This document shows, in pieces, positions 53,106 to 61,630 of a DNA stretch of 64,000 nucleotides. Made by a program: the position numbers and the translations under genes. Where the stretch lies: positions 1 to 64,000 of the forward strand of contig JABSRB010000018.1 of NCBI GenBank assembly GCA_013215375.1. Direction: 5' to 3'. Source of the DNA: Oceanospirillaceae bacterium (GTDB taxonomy: Bacteria; Pseudomonadota; Gammaproteobacteria; Pseudomonadales; Balneatricaceae). Under the pieces are notes generated by a model that saw only the letters and a program-made list of their open reading frames with translations, had not been told where the DNA came from and searched no databases. How positions within the stretch are numbered: the first letter of the stretch is position 1; every line of letters starts with the position of its first letter.

Positions 53106-53732
53106 ATGAGCGTACATGAAATAAAACATCCTTTAATACAGCATAAAATTGGTTTAATGCGTTCTGCGACTGTCAGTACAAGAGCGTTTAGACAGTTGGC
53201 AGGTGAAGTTGGCTGTTTGCTTACCTATGAGGCAACCAAAGATCTAGAGCTTGAGGAGTACCAATTAGAGGGATGGTGTGGCGAGATAACGGCCGAGCGG
53301 ATCAAAGGTAAAAAAATTACTGCTGTGCCTATTTTAAGAGCGGGTTTGGGGATGTTGGATGGTGTGCTTGAGCTAGTGCCGAGCGCTAAAATTTCTGTGG
53401 TCGGGCTCTATCGGGATGAAGAGACTCTAGAGCCTGTGCCTTATTTTGAAAAACTAGCACATGACATCGATGAGCGTTTAGCGTTGGTGATTGATCCTAT
53501 GCTGGCAACAGGTGGTACCATGATTGCCACCATCGATATGCTTAAAAAAGCCGGTTGTAAGAGCATTAGAGCGCTTGTGCTGGTGGCTGCTCCCGAGGGG
53601 ATTGCAAAAATGCAGGCGGCTCATCCTGACGTCGATTTATTTACCGCGGCGATTGATAGCCATTTAAATGATAAGGGCTATATAATTCCCGGTTTAGGTG
53701 ATGCTGGCGATAAAATTTTCGGTACTAAATAA
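53106..53732 (+). CDS. upp: Uracil phosphoribosyltransferase
   Basis: 209 residues from [19 protein letters not shown] at 53,106; the ORF-track start 13 codons upstream is not conserved. It makes UMP from uracil and PRPP in salvage. Motifs: [38 protein letters not shown], and the PRPP loop [19 protein letters not shown]. No uraA permease gene is adjacent. Confidence 0.97.
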   Translation: MSVHEIKHPLIQHKIGLMRSATVSTRAFRQLAGEVGCLLTYEATKDLELEEYQLEGWCGEITAERIKGKKITAVPILRAGLGMLDGVLELVPSAKISVVGLYRDEETLEPVPYFEKLAHDIDERLALVIDPMLATGGTMIATIDMLKKAGCKSIRALVLVAAPEGIAKMQAAHPDVDLFTAAIDSHLNDKGYIIPGLGDAGDKIFGTK

Positions 53733-53753
53733 ACGAAAATAAAATATAAGTAT

Positions 53754-53800
53754 AGGCTTTAGTGTTTAACGTAAAGGGAGTTACGTTAAAGCTTAAGCCT
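53754..53800. terminator. Large hairpin after upp
   Basis: AGGCTT/AAGCCT encloses TTTAACGT/ACGTTAAA around a 10-base loop. It lies 22 bases after the upp stop codon and about 50 before the IclR gene. On the plus strand no U-run follows, so it is not a typical terminator; it could also be an operator. Confidence 0.5.
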
Positions 53801-53848
53801 TGTGAAAAATTAAGCTCAGGTCATTTATCTGTATAAAGTAGCGATATT

Positions 53849-54667
53849 ATGATTTTAAAAAGCAAAGCAAAACCAGGCCGTCCGGTCGGTGTTAAAAAAT
53901 CCCCACCCCCAGTACAGTCTCTTTACCGAGGACTGGCGCTGCTAGAAAAAATTTCAGAAGCCAGCTCTGGCGTATTATTAAGTGATCTAGCAGAGCAAGT
54001 TAAATTACCTGCATCTACTGCTCATCGATTATTAAATACTTTAGAGGGGCAAGGTTTTGTGCGTCGAGAGCAAGGGAGTGAGCTGTGGTTTGTCGGTACA
54101 ACAGGCTTTAAAGTGGGCAATGGGTTTTTGGCCAGTCGTGATTTTGTACGCCAGGCAAAACCTTTTATGCAGCAGTTAGTAGAGCAAGTAGGGGAAACTT
54201 GTAATTTATCTGTGCTGCAAGGCGGTAAAGCTGTACTCATCGCGCAAGAGCAGTGCAGTGAAATGATGCGCATGATGGTGCCGCTAGGTAGTGGTTCACC
54301 ATTACATGCCTCGGGGGTAGGAAAAGCTATTCTTGCAGGGTTACCTGAGGAAGAGAGGGAGTTGCAAATAGAGAGTCTTGTGCTCAGTGAAATAACCCCT
54401 TGGACTATTGTTTCAAAACAACAGTTTAAAGAATCCATTCAGTGCTCTGCGCAGCAGGGCTGGGCGCTCGATGATCAAGAGCATGCTATTGGTTTGCGCT
54501 GCATAGCGGCCTGTTTGTTTGATGAGGAGGCTAGGCCGTTAGCGGCAATTTCTGTTTCAGGGCCGCTGGCGCGTATTGATGATGAAAGGGTAATATGGTT
54601 GGGAGAGCAAGTGAAGTTAAGTGCTCAAGCTATTACTGAATTTATCGGTGGGCGTTGGAAAGGCTGA
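53849..54667 (+). CDS. IclR-family transcriptional regulator
   Basis: 272 residues: an N-terminal winged helix-turn-helix (SLYRGLALLEKISEASSGVLLSDLAEQVKLPASTAHRLLNTLEGQGFVRRE) and a C-terminal effector domain (GETCNLSVLQGGKAVLIAQEQCSE; PLHASGVGKAILAGLPEEE; GWALDDQEHAIGLRCIAACLFD). It is convergent with eda, the KDPG aldolase gene. KdgR-type IclR regulators respond to KDG, so a link to sugar-acid catabolism is plausible, but no substrate can be read from the sequence. Confidence 0.85.
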   Translation: MILKSKAKPGRPVGVKKSPPPVQSLYRGLALLEKISEASSGVLLSDLAEQVKLPASTAHRLLNTLEGQGFVRREQGSELWFVGTTGFKVGNGFLASRDFVRQAKPFMQQLVEQVGETCNLSVLQGGKAVLIAQEQCSEMMRMMVPLGSGSPLHASGVGKAILAGLPEEERELQIESLVLSEITPWTIVSKQQFKESIQCSAQQGWALDDQEHAIGLRCIAACLFDEEARPLAAISVSGPLARIDDERVIWLGEQVKLSAQAITEFIGGRWKG

Positions 54668-54684
54668 AAAAAAGGCAAAAAAAT

Positions 54685-54707
54685 CCGGCAATTAAAATAA
54701 TTGCCGG
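54685..54707 (-). terminator. Terminator of the zwf-pgl-eda operon
   Basis: CCGGCAATTA-AAA-TAATTGCCGG is a perfect 10-base stem. On the minus strand it is followed by ATTTTTTTGCC, a good U-tract, so it ends transcription coming from eda about 120 bases upstream. It lies just after the IclR stop on the other strand. Confidence 0.85.
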
Positions 54708-54826
54708 TTCGCTTCAAGTAGAGTTTATATCAGAAGCCATGCCAGTAGCGAAAGGCGTTCTCATAGAATCTCTGGTAAGTGCAATACAGGATCTGTTCTC
54801 TATGTTAGAGAAAATTCATGGAGCTA

Positions 54827-55486
54827 TTATGCCTGGCACTGAGCTAGGCTAGACTTGGCAATTTGGCTGATAGCAGCCCAGTCTTTGTTTTCAATTAGAT
54901 CTTTAGGTGAAAGCCATGATCCGCCCACGCACATTACATTGCTTAAACTTAAAAAATTCTGAGCATTTTCCAGCGTAATGCCGCCAGTTGGGCAGAACTT
55001 CACTTGGCTAAAAGGGCCGCTAAGTGCTTTTAGCATGGCAATTGATCCAGCGGCTTCAGCAGGGAAGAACTTCGATCTAGCGTAACCCATTTCGATAATC
55101 TGCATTAACTCTGATGCGCTGCTTATGCCGGGTAAAAATGGCACTTTGTTATCTTGGCCTTTTTCTAGCAAGCTCTGAGTAACGCCTGGGCTAATGACAA
55201 AAGTAGCGCCTGCGTCAATACACTGCTGGTATTGCTCAGGGTTAATCACGGTACCGGCAGCTATGTTCATTTGCGGTAATTCTTTAGCGATTAGCTCCAT
55301 TGATTTAAGCGCGGCATCTGTTCTTAAAGTGATTTCAATAACATTAATTCCGCCTTCAATTAACGCGTGAGCCAAAGGTACTGCATCAGCGGATGATTGA
55401 ATAGCAACCACCGGGATAATGGGGGATTGTGCGCAGAAATCATCAATTAAAGATAGATTTTGTCGGTCAGTCCACATGGTGTTCAT
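54827..55486 (-). CDS. eda: KDPG aldolase (2-keto-3-deoxy-6-phosphogluconate aldolase)
   Basis: About 220 residues. It splits KDPG into pyruvate and glyceraldehyde-3-P, the last step of the Entner-Doudoroff pathway. Motifs: PVVAIQSSADAVPLAHALIEGGINVIEITLRT with the active-site Glu, AGTVINPEQ, FFPAEAAG, and the Schiff-base Lys in VKFCPTGGI. Two starts are possible: ATG 55486 (AGGAG only one base away) or ATG 55477 (same site ten bases away). It follows pgl by 4 bases. Confidence 0.96.
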   Translation of the reverse strand: MNTMWTDRQNLSLIDDFCAQSPIIPVVAIQSSADAVPLAHALIEGGINVIEITLRTDAALKSMELIAKELPQMNIAAGTVINPEQYQQCIDAGATFVISPGVTQSLLEKGQDNKVPFLPGISSASELMQIIEMGYARSKFFPAEAAGSIAMLKALSGPFSQVKFCPTGGITLENAQNFLSLSNVMCVGGSWLSPKDLIENKDWAAISQIAKSSLAQCQA

Positions 55487-55490
55487 ACTC

Positions 55491-56186
55491 CTAAGGGCAC
55501 CAAAGTACCGTAATGTCATTAGTTAAAAAACGCCTTATCGGCATTTTTTGTTGATCGTCGCCGCTGAGGGCTTTATTTAAAGTTGCCTGTTTATCAGCGC
55601 CTTTAAGTTGTAAAAATAGGTGTTTAGCGTTGTCTATCGCATTGGCGCTCAAACTCATTCTATGATGAGGAGCACTAGTAGGCGCTGTTGCCAAATAGGT
55701 GTTGCTGGTGGTTAGGCCTTCAGTGATTTGTTCGCTGCAGGGGAACAGTGATGCGGTGTGCCCGTCATTGCCCATGCCTAGCAGTACTACATCAAAGGGA
55801 AGGGCCACTTCACTAAAAATAGCGTTTACTTTGTCGCTTGCATCAAAGGCGCTGAGGCCGGTTTGGTACAAGGGAATAAAGTTGGCTTTTGCCGCGTAGT
55901 TTTGCAGTAAGTTCTTTTCAAGCAGTTTTTGATTGCTGTCGTCGTGATCTTTCGGTAACCAGCGATCATCTACTAAAGTGATGGTGACGTGTTGCCATTG
56001 CAGATCGATTTTACTCAATAATTCAAAAAGCCTTTTGGGGGTACTCCCCCCAGATACGGCAAGAGTGGCACGATTTGATTGAGTTAATTGCTGTTGCAGG
56101 ATTTGTGCAACAGCATCTGCTAAATGTTGACTCTGCTGCTCTAAATCATCAAATTTGTGTAGATTAGTTTGTTCTGAAAAACTCAT
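55491..56186 (-). CDS. pgl: 6-phosphogluconolactonase
   Basis: 231 residues from ATG 56186, one base after the zwf stop codon and with GGAG at good spacing; the ORF-track TTG start is inside zwf. It hydrolyses 6-phosphogluconolactone made by Zwf. Family motifs: LAVSGGSTPKRLFELL, ITLVDDRWLPKDHDDSN, LLGMGNDGHTASLFP. This is the DevB/NagB-like type. Confidence 0.95.
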   Translation of the reverse strand: MSFSEQTNLHKFDDLEQQSQHLADAVAQILQQQLTQSNRATLAVSGGSTPKRLFELLSKIDLQWQHVTITLVDDRWLPKDHDDSNQKLLEKNLLQNYAAKANFIPLYQTGLSAFDASDKVNAIFSEVALPFDVVLLGMGNDGHTASLFPCSEQITEGLTTSNTYLATAPTSAPHHRMSLSANAIDNAKHLFLQLKGADKQATLNKALSGDDQQKMPIRRFLTNDITVLWCP

Positions 56187-56187
56187 A

Positions 56188-57660
56188 TTAATGATCTCCA
56201 AACCATTTTCTTTTATCGTTGCGGATAATTATTTGTGATTCAGTTGGGCCCCAACTGCCCGCAGGATACTTATGTAATATGTGCTCGGGTTTGTCCCAGT
56301 GCTGCATAATATTGTCGCACCAAGTCCAAGCGTGCTCGATTTCATCGCGACGGACAAATAGGTACTGGTTGCCTTTGATCACTTCAAATAAAAGCCGCTC
56401 ATAGGCATGTGGAGTGCGAGTGCCTTTGAATTCTTTATTGAAATTTAGATCGAGGATAGTCGGTTGAATCTGAATATCATTATTGATGCCAGGCGACTTA
56501 GTTTGCACTTGCAGTGATACGCCTTCATTAGGCTGTAAACTGAGAATCAGTTTGTTACTGGCGATATCACGCTGTTCTGGATCAAAGATAAAGTGCGGTT
56601 GCTGTTTGAAATGAACTACAATTTGCGTAAGTTTTTCGGTCATTCTTTTACCGGTTCTTAGGTAAAAAGGAACGCCTGCCCAGCGCCAGTTTTGTATTTC
56701 AGCGCGAATAGCGACAAAAGTCTCGGTGCTGCTGGTTCCCTGAGCGCCTTCCTCGTTGTTGTAGCCAGGTAAAAGCTCAACATCGTTGTTACCACTGTCG
56801 TACTGACCGCATACCACAGATTGTTTTTGGTCATTAAAAGCAATAGGTTTTAACTGCTTAAGTACTTTTACTTTTTGATCGCGAATGCTATCTGCGGATA
56901 AGTCATCGGGAGGGTCCATAGCCACAAGCGCCAGTAACTGTAACAAGTGATTTTGTACCATGTCACGCATTTGGCCAGCTTTATCAAAATAGCTCCAGCG
57001 TCCTTCAATGCCTACTGATTCGGCGATAGTGATTTCAACATGAGAGATGTGACTCTGGTTCCACTGAGAGCCAAAGATTGGATTGGCGAAACGCAGTGCA
57101 AGCAGGTTTTGCACTGTCTCTTTACCTAGGTAATGATCGATGCGATAAATCTGTTGTTCTTGGAAGTGCAAACCAACTTGATCGTTGATAGTGCTTGAGG
57201 ATTCACGGTCAAATCCCAGTGGTTTCTCAAGAACGACTCTACATTGTTTGGTGATGCAATTAAATTCAGCGAGCTTTTGGCTGATGGTGCCAAAGAAGAC
57301 TGCGGCAGTGGCGTAGTAAAATAACCGTTGTTGGTCTTTTTTCTCGTTGAGCATTTTTGCGAGATCTTGATAGTGCTCAGCGGTATTAAAATCTAATTTA
57401 ATGTAGGTGATTCTGGCGAGAAGCCTGTTCAAGGTCTCTTGCTCGTATCTATCATCTTCTACATGGAGCTGTAAATTTATGCTGGCAGTATTGCAATACT
57501 TTGCTGTGTCGATAGCTTCTCTTGCGAGGCAGATTACACGGCTGCCTTCGGGCAGTAGGTGGTCTTTTTCAAGGTCGTAAAGAGAGGGAAGAAGCTTGCG
57601 CTGAGATAAATCACCTTGGGCGCCAAAAATAATGATGTCTGTAGCTGTTGGTTTATTCAT
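56188..57660 (-). CDS. zwf: Glucose-6-phosphate 1-dehydrogenase
   Basis: 490 residues. It oxidises glucose-6-P to 6-phosphogluconolactone and feeds the Entner-Doudoroff pathway. N-terminal nucleotide motif IIFGAQGDLSQRKLLPSLYDL (GASGDL in most relatives), active-site YRIDHYLGKE, and IEGRWSYFDKAGQMRDMVQNHLLQL. First gene of the operon zwf-pgl-eda, divergent from hexR, with a HexR-like palindrome upstream. Confidence 0.97.
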   Translation of the reverse strand: MNKPTATDIIIFGAQGDLSQRKLLPSLYDLEKDHLLPEGSRVICLAREAIDTAKYCNTASINLQLHVEDDRYEQETLNRLLARITYIKLDFNTAEHYQDLAKMLNEKKDQQRLFYYATAAVFFGTISQKLAEFNCITKQCRVVLEKPLGFDRESSSTINDQVGLHFQEQQIYRIDHYLGKETVQNLLALRFANPIFGSQWNQSHISHVEITIAESVGIEGRWSYFDKAGQMRDMVQNHLLQLLALVAMDPPDDLSADSIRDQKVKVLKQLKPIAFNDQKQSVVCGQYDSGNNDVELLPGYNNEEGAQGTSSTETFVAIRAEIQNWRWAGVPFYLRTGKRMTEKLTQIVVHFKQQPHFIFDPEQRDIASNKLILSLQPNEGVSLQVQTKSPGINNDIQIQPTILDLNFNKEFKGTRTPHAYERLLFEVIKGNQYLFVRRDEIEHAWTWCDNIMQHWDKPEHILHKYPAGSWGPTESQIIIRNDKRKWFGDH

Positions 57661-57737
57661 CGCTGACCCCTTTTCTTGTAATTAAACTAGATTTTGGATT
57701 GATTTTAAGTGTTTTTGTCATAATCGTCAAATAATTG

Positions 57738-57749
57738 TGTAATATTACT
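57738..57749. promoter_or_regulatory. HexR-like operator upstream of zwf
   Basis: TGTAATATTACT contains the perfect palindrome GTAATATTAC and resembles the site at 61,465. It lies 78 bases upstream of the zwf start in the zwf-hexR divergent region. HexR is known to bind TTGTAAT-type palindromes in relatives and to release them with KDPG. Confidence 0.65.
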
Positions 57750-57907
57750 AAAATAAGTTAAAAATGTGGGTTAAGTGTAGCCTATTCAATACCATAAATA
57801 TTGCCTTTGTTGTGCACTGTGAATAAATAGGTTTTTATTGTCTTGATCGCTGATCATTATTGAATTTGTTTGCTTTAGAGGTGTGTTGCATTGAGCCGTG
57901 AATAGCG

Positions 57908-57935
57908 TTGTTTAAATGTTCGCCTGGGCTATAAT
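57908..57935 (+). promoter_or_regulatory. Sigma-70 promoter of hexR
   Basis: TTGTTT (57,908-57,913) and a perfect TATAAT (57,930-57,935) are 16 bases apart, about 48 bases before the GTG start of hexR. This is a by-eye consensus match. Confidence 0.6.
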
Positions 57936-57982
57936 AGGTGGTAAAATAACTACTAAACAGTGTTTCAGCATGGGAGATCGAA

Positions 57983-58828
57983 GTGTTAACTAAGATTAGG
58001 CAAAAACGAGATGAGTTAAACAAGTCTGAGCGTAAAGTAGCAGATACGATTTTGCAGAATCCATCGGTCGTCACGCAGTTGAGTATAGCGGCGCTTGCAA
58101 AATCAGCGGGGGTGAGTGAGCCAACGGTTAACCGTTTTTGCCGTAGCTTTTTATCGAAAGGTTTTCCTGATTTTAAAATTCAGCTGGCAAAAAGTCTTGT
58201 TAGTGGTGCCATGTTTGTTACTAGAAGCGTTGAGCAGGATGATGTCGCTGAGCAATATACGGACAAAATTTTTACCTCGACTATTGCCACTTTAGATGCG
58301 GCGCGCAAGCATATTGATATCAAGGCGGTAGAATTAGCGGTGGATCATTTGACCCAAGCTAAGCAGATTTCCTTCTTTGGTTTGGGGGCTTCGGGCTCTG
58401 TTGCGCAAGATGCGCAGCATAAATTCTTTCGCTTTAATCTGCCGGTAGTGGCTTATGATGATGTATTGATGCAGCGTATGGTTGCCTCGGTATCGCATGT
58501 CGGTGATGTGATATTTATTATCTCATACACGGGTCGAACCAAGGATATGGTGGAAATTGCGCAGCTGGCAAACGAGGCGGGTGCCACTGTGATTGCTTTG
58601 ACCATCGAGAATTCACCGTTGGCTAAGGTATGCCCTGTTGTATTAGGTATGCCCCATATGGAAAATACCGATGTATATATGCCAATGATTTCTAGGTTGA
58701 CGCAGTTAACGATATTGGATGTATTGGCAACCGGTGTCACGCTGCGTCGCGGTGTTGGGTTTCACCAGCATCTGGACAAAATAAAGCAGAGTTTGCGTTC
58801 AACTAGGTATTCTATAGAGGAAGATTAA
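57983..58828 (+). CDS. hexR: HexR, RpiR-family regulator of Entner-Doudoroff genes
   Basis: 281 residues with a GTG start preceded by GGGAG. The N-terminal RpiR helix-turn-helix ([45 protein letters not shown]) is followed by a SIS sugar-phosphate domain ([33 protein letters not shown]). It is divergent from zwf and flanked by gap, pyk, edd and glk, its known regulon in Pseudomonas and Shewanella. Its ligand in relatives is KDPG, the substrate of Eda encoded here. Confidence 0.93.
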   Translation: MLTKIRQKRDELNKSERKVADTILQNPSVVTQLSIAALAKSAGVSEPTVNRFCRSFLSKGFPDFKIQLAKSLVSGAMFVTRSVEQDDVAEQYTDKIFTSTIATLDAARKHIDIKAVELAVDHLTQAKQISFFGLGASGSVAQDAQHKFFRFNLPVVAYDDVLMQRMVASVSHVGDVIFIISYTGRTKDMVEIAQLANEAGATVIALTIENSPLAKVCPVVLGMPHMENTDVYMPMISRLTQLTILDVLATGVTLRRGVGFHQHLDKIKQSLRSTRYSIEED

Positions 58829-58878
58829 ATTTTTTGTGTGTGAGCTAGACCGATAAAAGGGGGCTTTACAGAAATAAT

Positions 58879-58906
58879 AACACTAGGCGCTGTTGCGCCC
58901 AGTGTT
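58879..58906 (-). terminator. Terminator between hexR and pyk (convergent)
   Basis: AACACT-A-GGCGC-TGTT-GCGCC-C-AGTGTT is an 11-pair stem with one mismatch and a 4-base loop. A T-rich stretch (ATTATTTCTG) follows on the minus strand, so it mainly serves pyk. Confidence 0.75.
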
Positions 58907-58919
58907 GGAGTGGCAAAGT

Positions 58920-60368
58920 TTATTGGATTTTTTCGCCGATACGTACGATCTTCAACGTGTTAGTGCCGCCTTGTGCATTAACGTAGTCTCCCTTAGTGAT
59001 TACCACTAGGTCTCCTTCGCTGGCACAGCCAGTTTTAACCACTTCATCAATAGCGCGCTGATTGATTTCATCGGTGTTCATCGTCGATGGGCTAAAGGCA
59101 ATAGTGTGTACATTGCGGTACATGGCAACTTTTGTCTGGGTAGATGGATTGTCAGATAGAGCAAATACCGGTAGAGAGGTACGCAGTCTAGTTGCTTGTT
59201 TTGGCGTTGCGCCTGACTCTGTCATACAAACAATCGCTTTAACACCATCCAAGTGGTTGGCGGTGTATATAGCGGCCAGTGCAATGGTTTCGTCAATGTG
59301 GTCAAACTGCTCGTTCAGGCGGTGGCCTGATTTTGCAAGGTTGCGGCTAGATTCTGCACCGCGACAAATACGATCCATCGCTTCAACAGCTTGTACTGGG
59401 TAGTCGCCAGCGGCGGTTTCAGCAGAGAGCATGACAGCGTCGGTGTGATCAAATACAGCGTTGGCAACGTCAGAGACTTCTGCTCTGGTTGGCATCGGGC
59501 TAGTAATCATTGACTCCATCATTTGTGTGGCGGTAATGACTACTTTGTTTAGGCTGCGAGCGCGCTTGATAATATGTTTTTGCACGCCAACCAATGCAGC
59601 ATCGCCGATTTCTACGGCTAAATCACCGCGGGCAACCATTACAACTTCAGAGGCGCGAATGATATTGTCGAGAACTTCGTCATCAGCAATCGTTTCAGCA
59701 CGCTCAATTTTAGCGACTAAACCTGCTTTTGAGCCTGCGGCAGTCACTAAAGCACGAGCCTCGTGCATGTCGTGTTCGTCTCTTGGGAAAGAGACCGCGA
59801 TATAATCGGCATTGATCTCAGCGGCAATAATAATATCCGCTTTATCTTTGTCGGTGAGTGCTTTGGCTGAAAGTCCACCGCCTAAACGGTTGATCCCTTT
59901 GTTGTTGGATAGCGGTCCGCCAGTCGTTACCACTGTGCTAATTTTGTCTTTATCGACGGCAGTTACTTCAAGAACAACGCGACCATCATCCAGTAATAAG
60001 ATATCGCCAGGCTTGGAGTCAGTGATTAGAGCAGGGTAGTCGATGCCGACTTGCTCGCTATCACCATCTTCATAGCCAAGTTTTGAGTTGAGGGTAAATA
60101 CGTCGCCATTTTTTACTTCTATCTTGTTGTCTTTGAAGCGAGCAATACGAATTTTTGGCCCCTGAAGATCGGCCAGTATTGCGACAAACAAGTTGTGCTT
60201 TGCCGCTACTTCTCTAATGATGCGTGCGCGATCGCGATGATCGTCAGCTTCGCCGTGAGAAAAGTTGAGTCTAAGTACGTTAGCGCCAGCAACAATAACT
60301 GCTTCGATTTCTTCAAAGCTGCTAGTGGCAGGACCTAGGGTCGCGACTATTTTAGTGTGTCTTAACAT
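58920..60368 (-). CDS. pyk: Pyruvate kinase
   Basis: 482 residues from MLRHTKIVATLGPATSSFEEIEA at 60,368; the ORF-track extension overlaps gap and is not conserved. It converts phosphoenolpyruvate and ADP to pyruvate and ATP. Motifs: LRLNFSHGEADDH, AILADLQGPKIRI, VMVARGDLAVEIG, ITATQMMESMITSPMPTRAEVSDVANAVFD. It follows gap by 11 bases and is co-transcribed with it. Its length and AMP/sugar-phosphate-type C-domain fit the PykA kind common with Entner-Doudoroff genes. Confidence 0.96.
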   Translation of the reverse strand: MLRHTKIVATLGPATSSFEEIEAVIVAGANVLRLNFSHGEADDHRDRARIIREVAAKHNLFVAILADLQGPKIRIARFKDNKIEVKNGDVFTLNSKLGYEDGDSEQVGIDYPALITDSKPGDILLLDDGRVVLEVTAVDKDKISTVVTTGGPLSNNKGINRLGGGLSAKALTDKDKADIIIAAEINADYIAVSFPRDEHDMHEARALVTAAGSKAGLVAKIERAETIADDEVLDNIIRASEVVMVARGDLAVEIGDAALVGVQKHIIKRARSLNKVVITATQMMESMITSPMPTRAEVSDVANAVFDHTDAVMLSAETAAGDYPVQAVEAMDRICRGAESSRNLAKSGHRLNEQFDHIDETIALAAIYTANHLDGVKAIVCMTESGATPKQATRLRTSLPVFALSDNPSTQTKVAMYRNVHTIAFSPSTMNTDEINQRAIDEVVKTGCASEGDLVVITKGDYVNAQGGTNTLKIVRIGEKIQ

Positions 60369-60379
60369 GTTTGGCTCTC

Positions 60380-61384
60380 TTAGGCTGGTGCATTCATTAG
60401 GGCTAATGTGTTGTCTAGCATTCTGTTTGAAAAGCCCCACTCATTGTCATACCACGACATAACTTTAACTTGACGACCAGAAACTTTAGTCTGAGTCGAG
60501 TCAAAGATTGATGATAGTGGGTTGTGATTGAAATCAATTGAAACTAATGGACGGGTATTATAGCCCAATACTGGTGAGGCGTTGCTTGCTTCTAGTAGTA
60601 GTGCATTGATTTCTTCAACGCTGGTTTCGCGCTTTGAAATGAAAGTAAAATCGACTACCGATACGTTGATAGTAGGTACACGAATTGCCATGCCATCAAT
60701 CAGGCCTTTTAATTCAGGTAGTACTAAACCTACCGCTGCAGCAGCTCCAGTACCGGTTGGGATCATTGATTGTGTTGCTGATCTGGCACGGTACGGGTCT
60801 GTGTGATAAACATCAGATAAGTTTTGATCATTGGTGTAAGCGTGGATAGTGGTCATTAATCCAGACTCGATGCCTACTGAGTTGTTTAGCGCTTGAGCAA
60901 CAGGTGCTAGGCAGTTGGTAGTGCATGATGCGTTAGAGATAATCTGATGGCTTGCTTTTAGCTCTTGGTCGTTAACACCGAAGACAACAGTAGCGTCAAC
61001 ATCTTTGCCTGGTGCAGAGATGATAACTTTCTTGGCGCCGGCATCTATATGCAATTGCGCTTTATCACGCTGAGTGAAAAAGCCTGTGCACTCATAAACA
61101 ACATCGATGTTGAGTGCTTTCCAAGGAAGGTTGGCAGGGTTGCGTTCTGCGCTTATAGAGATTTGATCGCCATTGACGGTGAAGCTTTCGGCATCATGGC
61201 TTACTTCGCCCTTAAAAGGACCGTGTACTGAATCGAATTGAAAAAGGTGAGCGTTCATCTCTGCTGCGCCTAGATCATTGATAGCAACAACTTGAATGTT
61301 ATCTCTATGATTACCTTCATAAAGCGCTCTTAATACATTGCGGCCGATTCTTCCAAAACCGTTGATGGCAACACGAATAGTCAT
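60380..61384 (-). CDS. gap: Glyceraldehyde-3-phosphate dehydrogenase
   Basis: 334 residues. N-terminal [14 protein letters not shown] and AINDLG (Asp favouring NAD), active-site [12 protein letters not shown], and the C-terminal [15 protein letters not shown]. Here it oxidises the glyceraldehyde-3-P released by Eda. First gene of gap-pyk, divergent from edd; the shared upstream region has a perfect HexR-like palindrome. Confidence 0.97.
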   Translation of the reverse strand: MTIRVAINGFGRIGRNVLRALYEGNHRDNIQVVAINDLGAAEMNAHLFQFDSVHGPFKGEVSHDAESFTVNGDQISISAERNPANLPWKALNIDVVYECTGFFTQRDKAQLHIDAGAKKVIISAPGKDVDATVVFGVNDQELKASHQIISNASCTTNCLAPVAQALNNSVGIESGLMTTIHAYTNDQNLSDVYHTDPYRARSATQSMIPTGTGAAAAVGLVLPELKGLIDGMAIRVPTINVSVVDFTFISKRETSVEEINALLLEASNASPVLGYNTRPLVSIDFNHNPLSSIFDSTQTKVSGRQVKVMSWYDNEWGFSNRMLDNTLALMNAPA

Positions 61385-61464
61385 AGCAAACTTCCTCTAA
61401 AAATTTAAATTTGGTTAATATTACTCCTTTTTAGGGATTATGATAGCTATTTATTGCTATAATC

Positions 61465-61478
61465 TTGTAATATTACAA
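61465..61478. promoter_or_regulatory. HexR-like operator between gap and edd
   Basis: TTGTAATATTACAA is a perfect 14-base palindrome, 81 bases upstream of gap and about 150 upstream of edd. It matches the core of the zwf site at 57,738. Its placement in a divergent region of two pathway genes supports joint control by HexR. Confidence 0.75.
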
Positions 61479-61531
61479 CAAATGAAAGCGCTATCTTTCC
61501 ACCTGTTTGTTCGGCCTCAACGTTTGGAGGT

Positions 61532-61561
61532 TTAACTCAAATATAGACATAGTGGTATAAT
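61532..61561 (+). promoter_or_regulatory. Candidate sigma-70 promoter of edd
   Basis: TTAACT (61,532) and a perfect TATAAT (61,556-61,561) with an 18-base spacer, about 70 bases before the edd start at 61,631. The HexR-like palindrome is about 55 bases farther upstream. Confidence 0.5.
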
Positions 61562-61630
61562 GGTGGATGAATATTATCCCTTTTAAAGGGAGATATGCGC
61601 AAAACTAGAGCGACAAGTAAGGTGAAAAAA

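Noticed and set aside
54655-54852. 65-codon plus-strand ORF between the IclR gene and eda
   Set aside because: It overlaps both neighbouring genes' ends and runs through a clear terminator hairpin; no ribosome site and no recognisable family.
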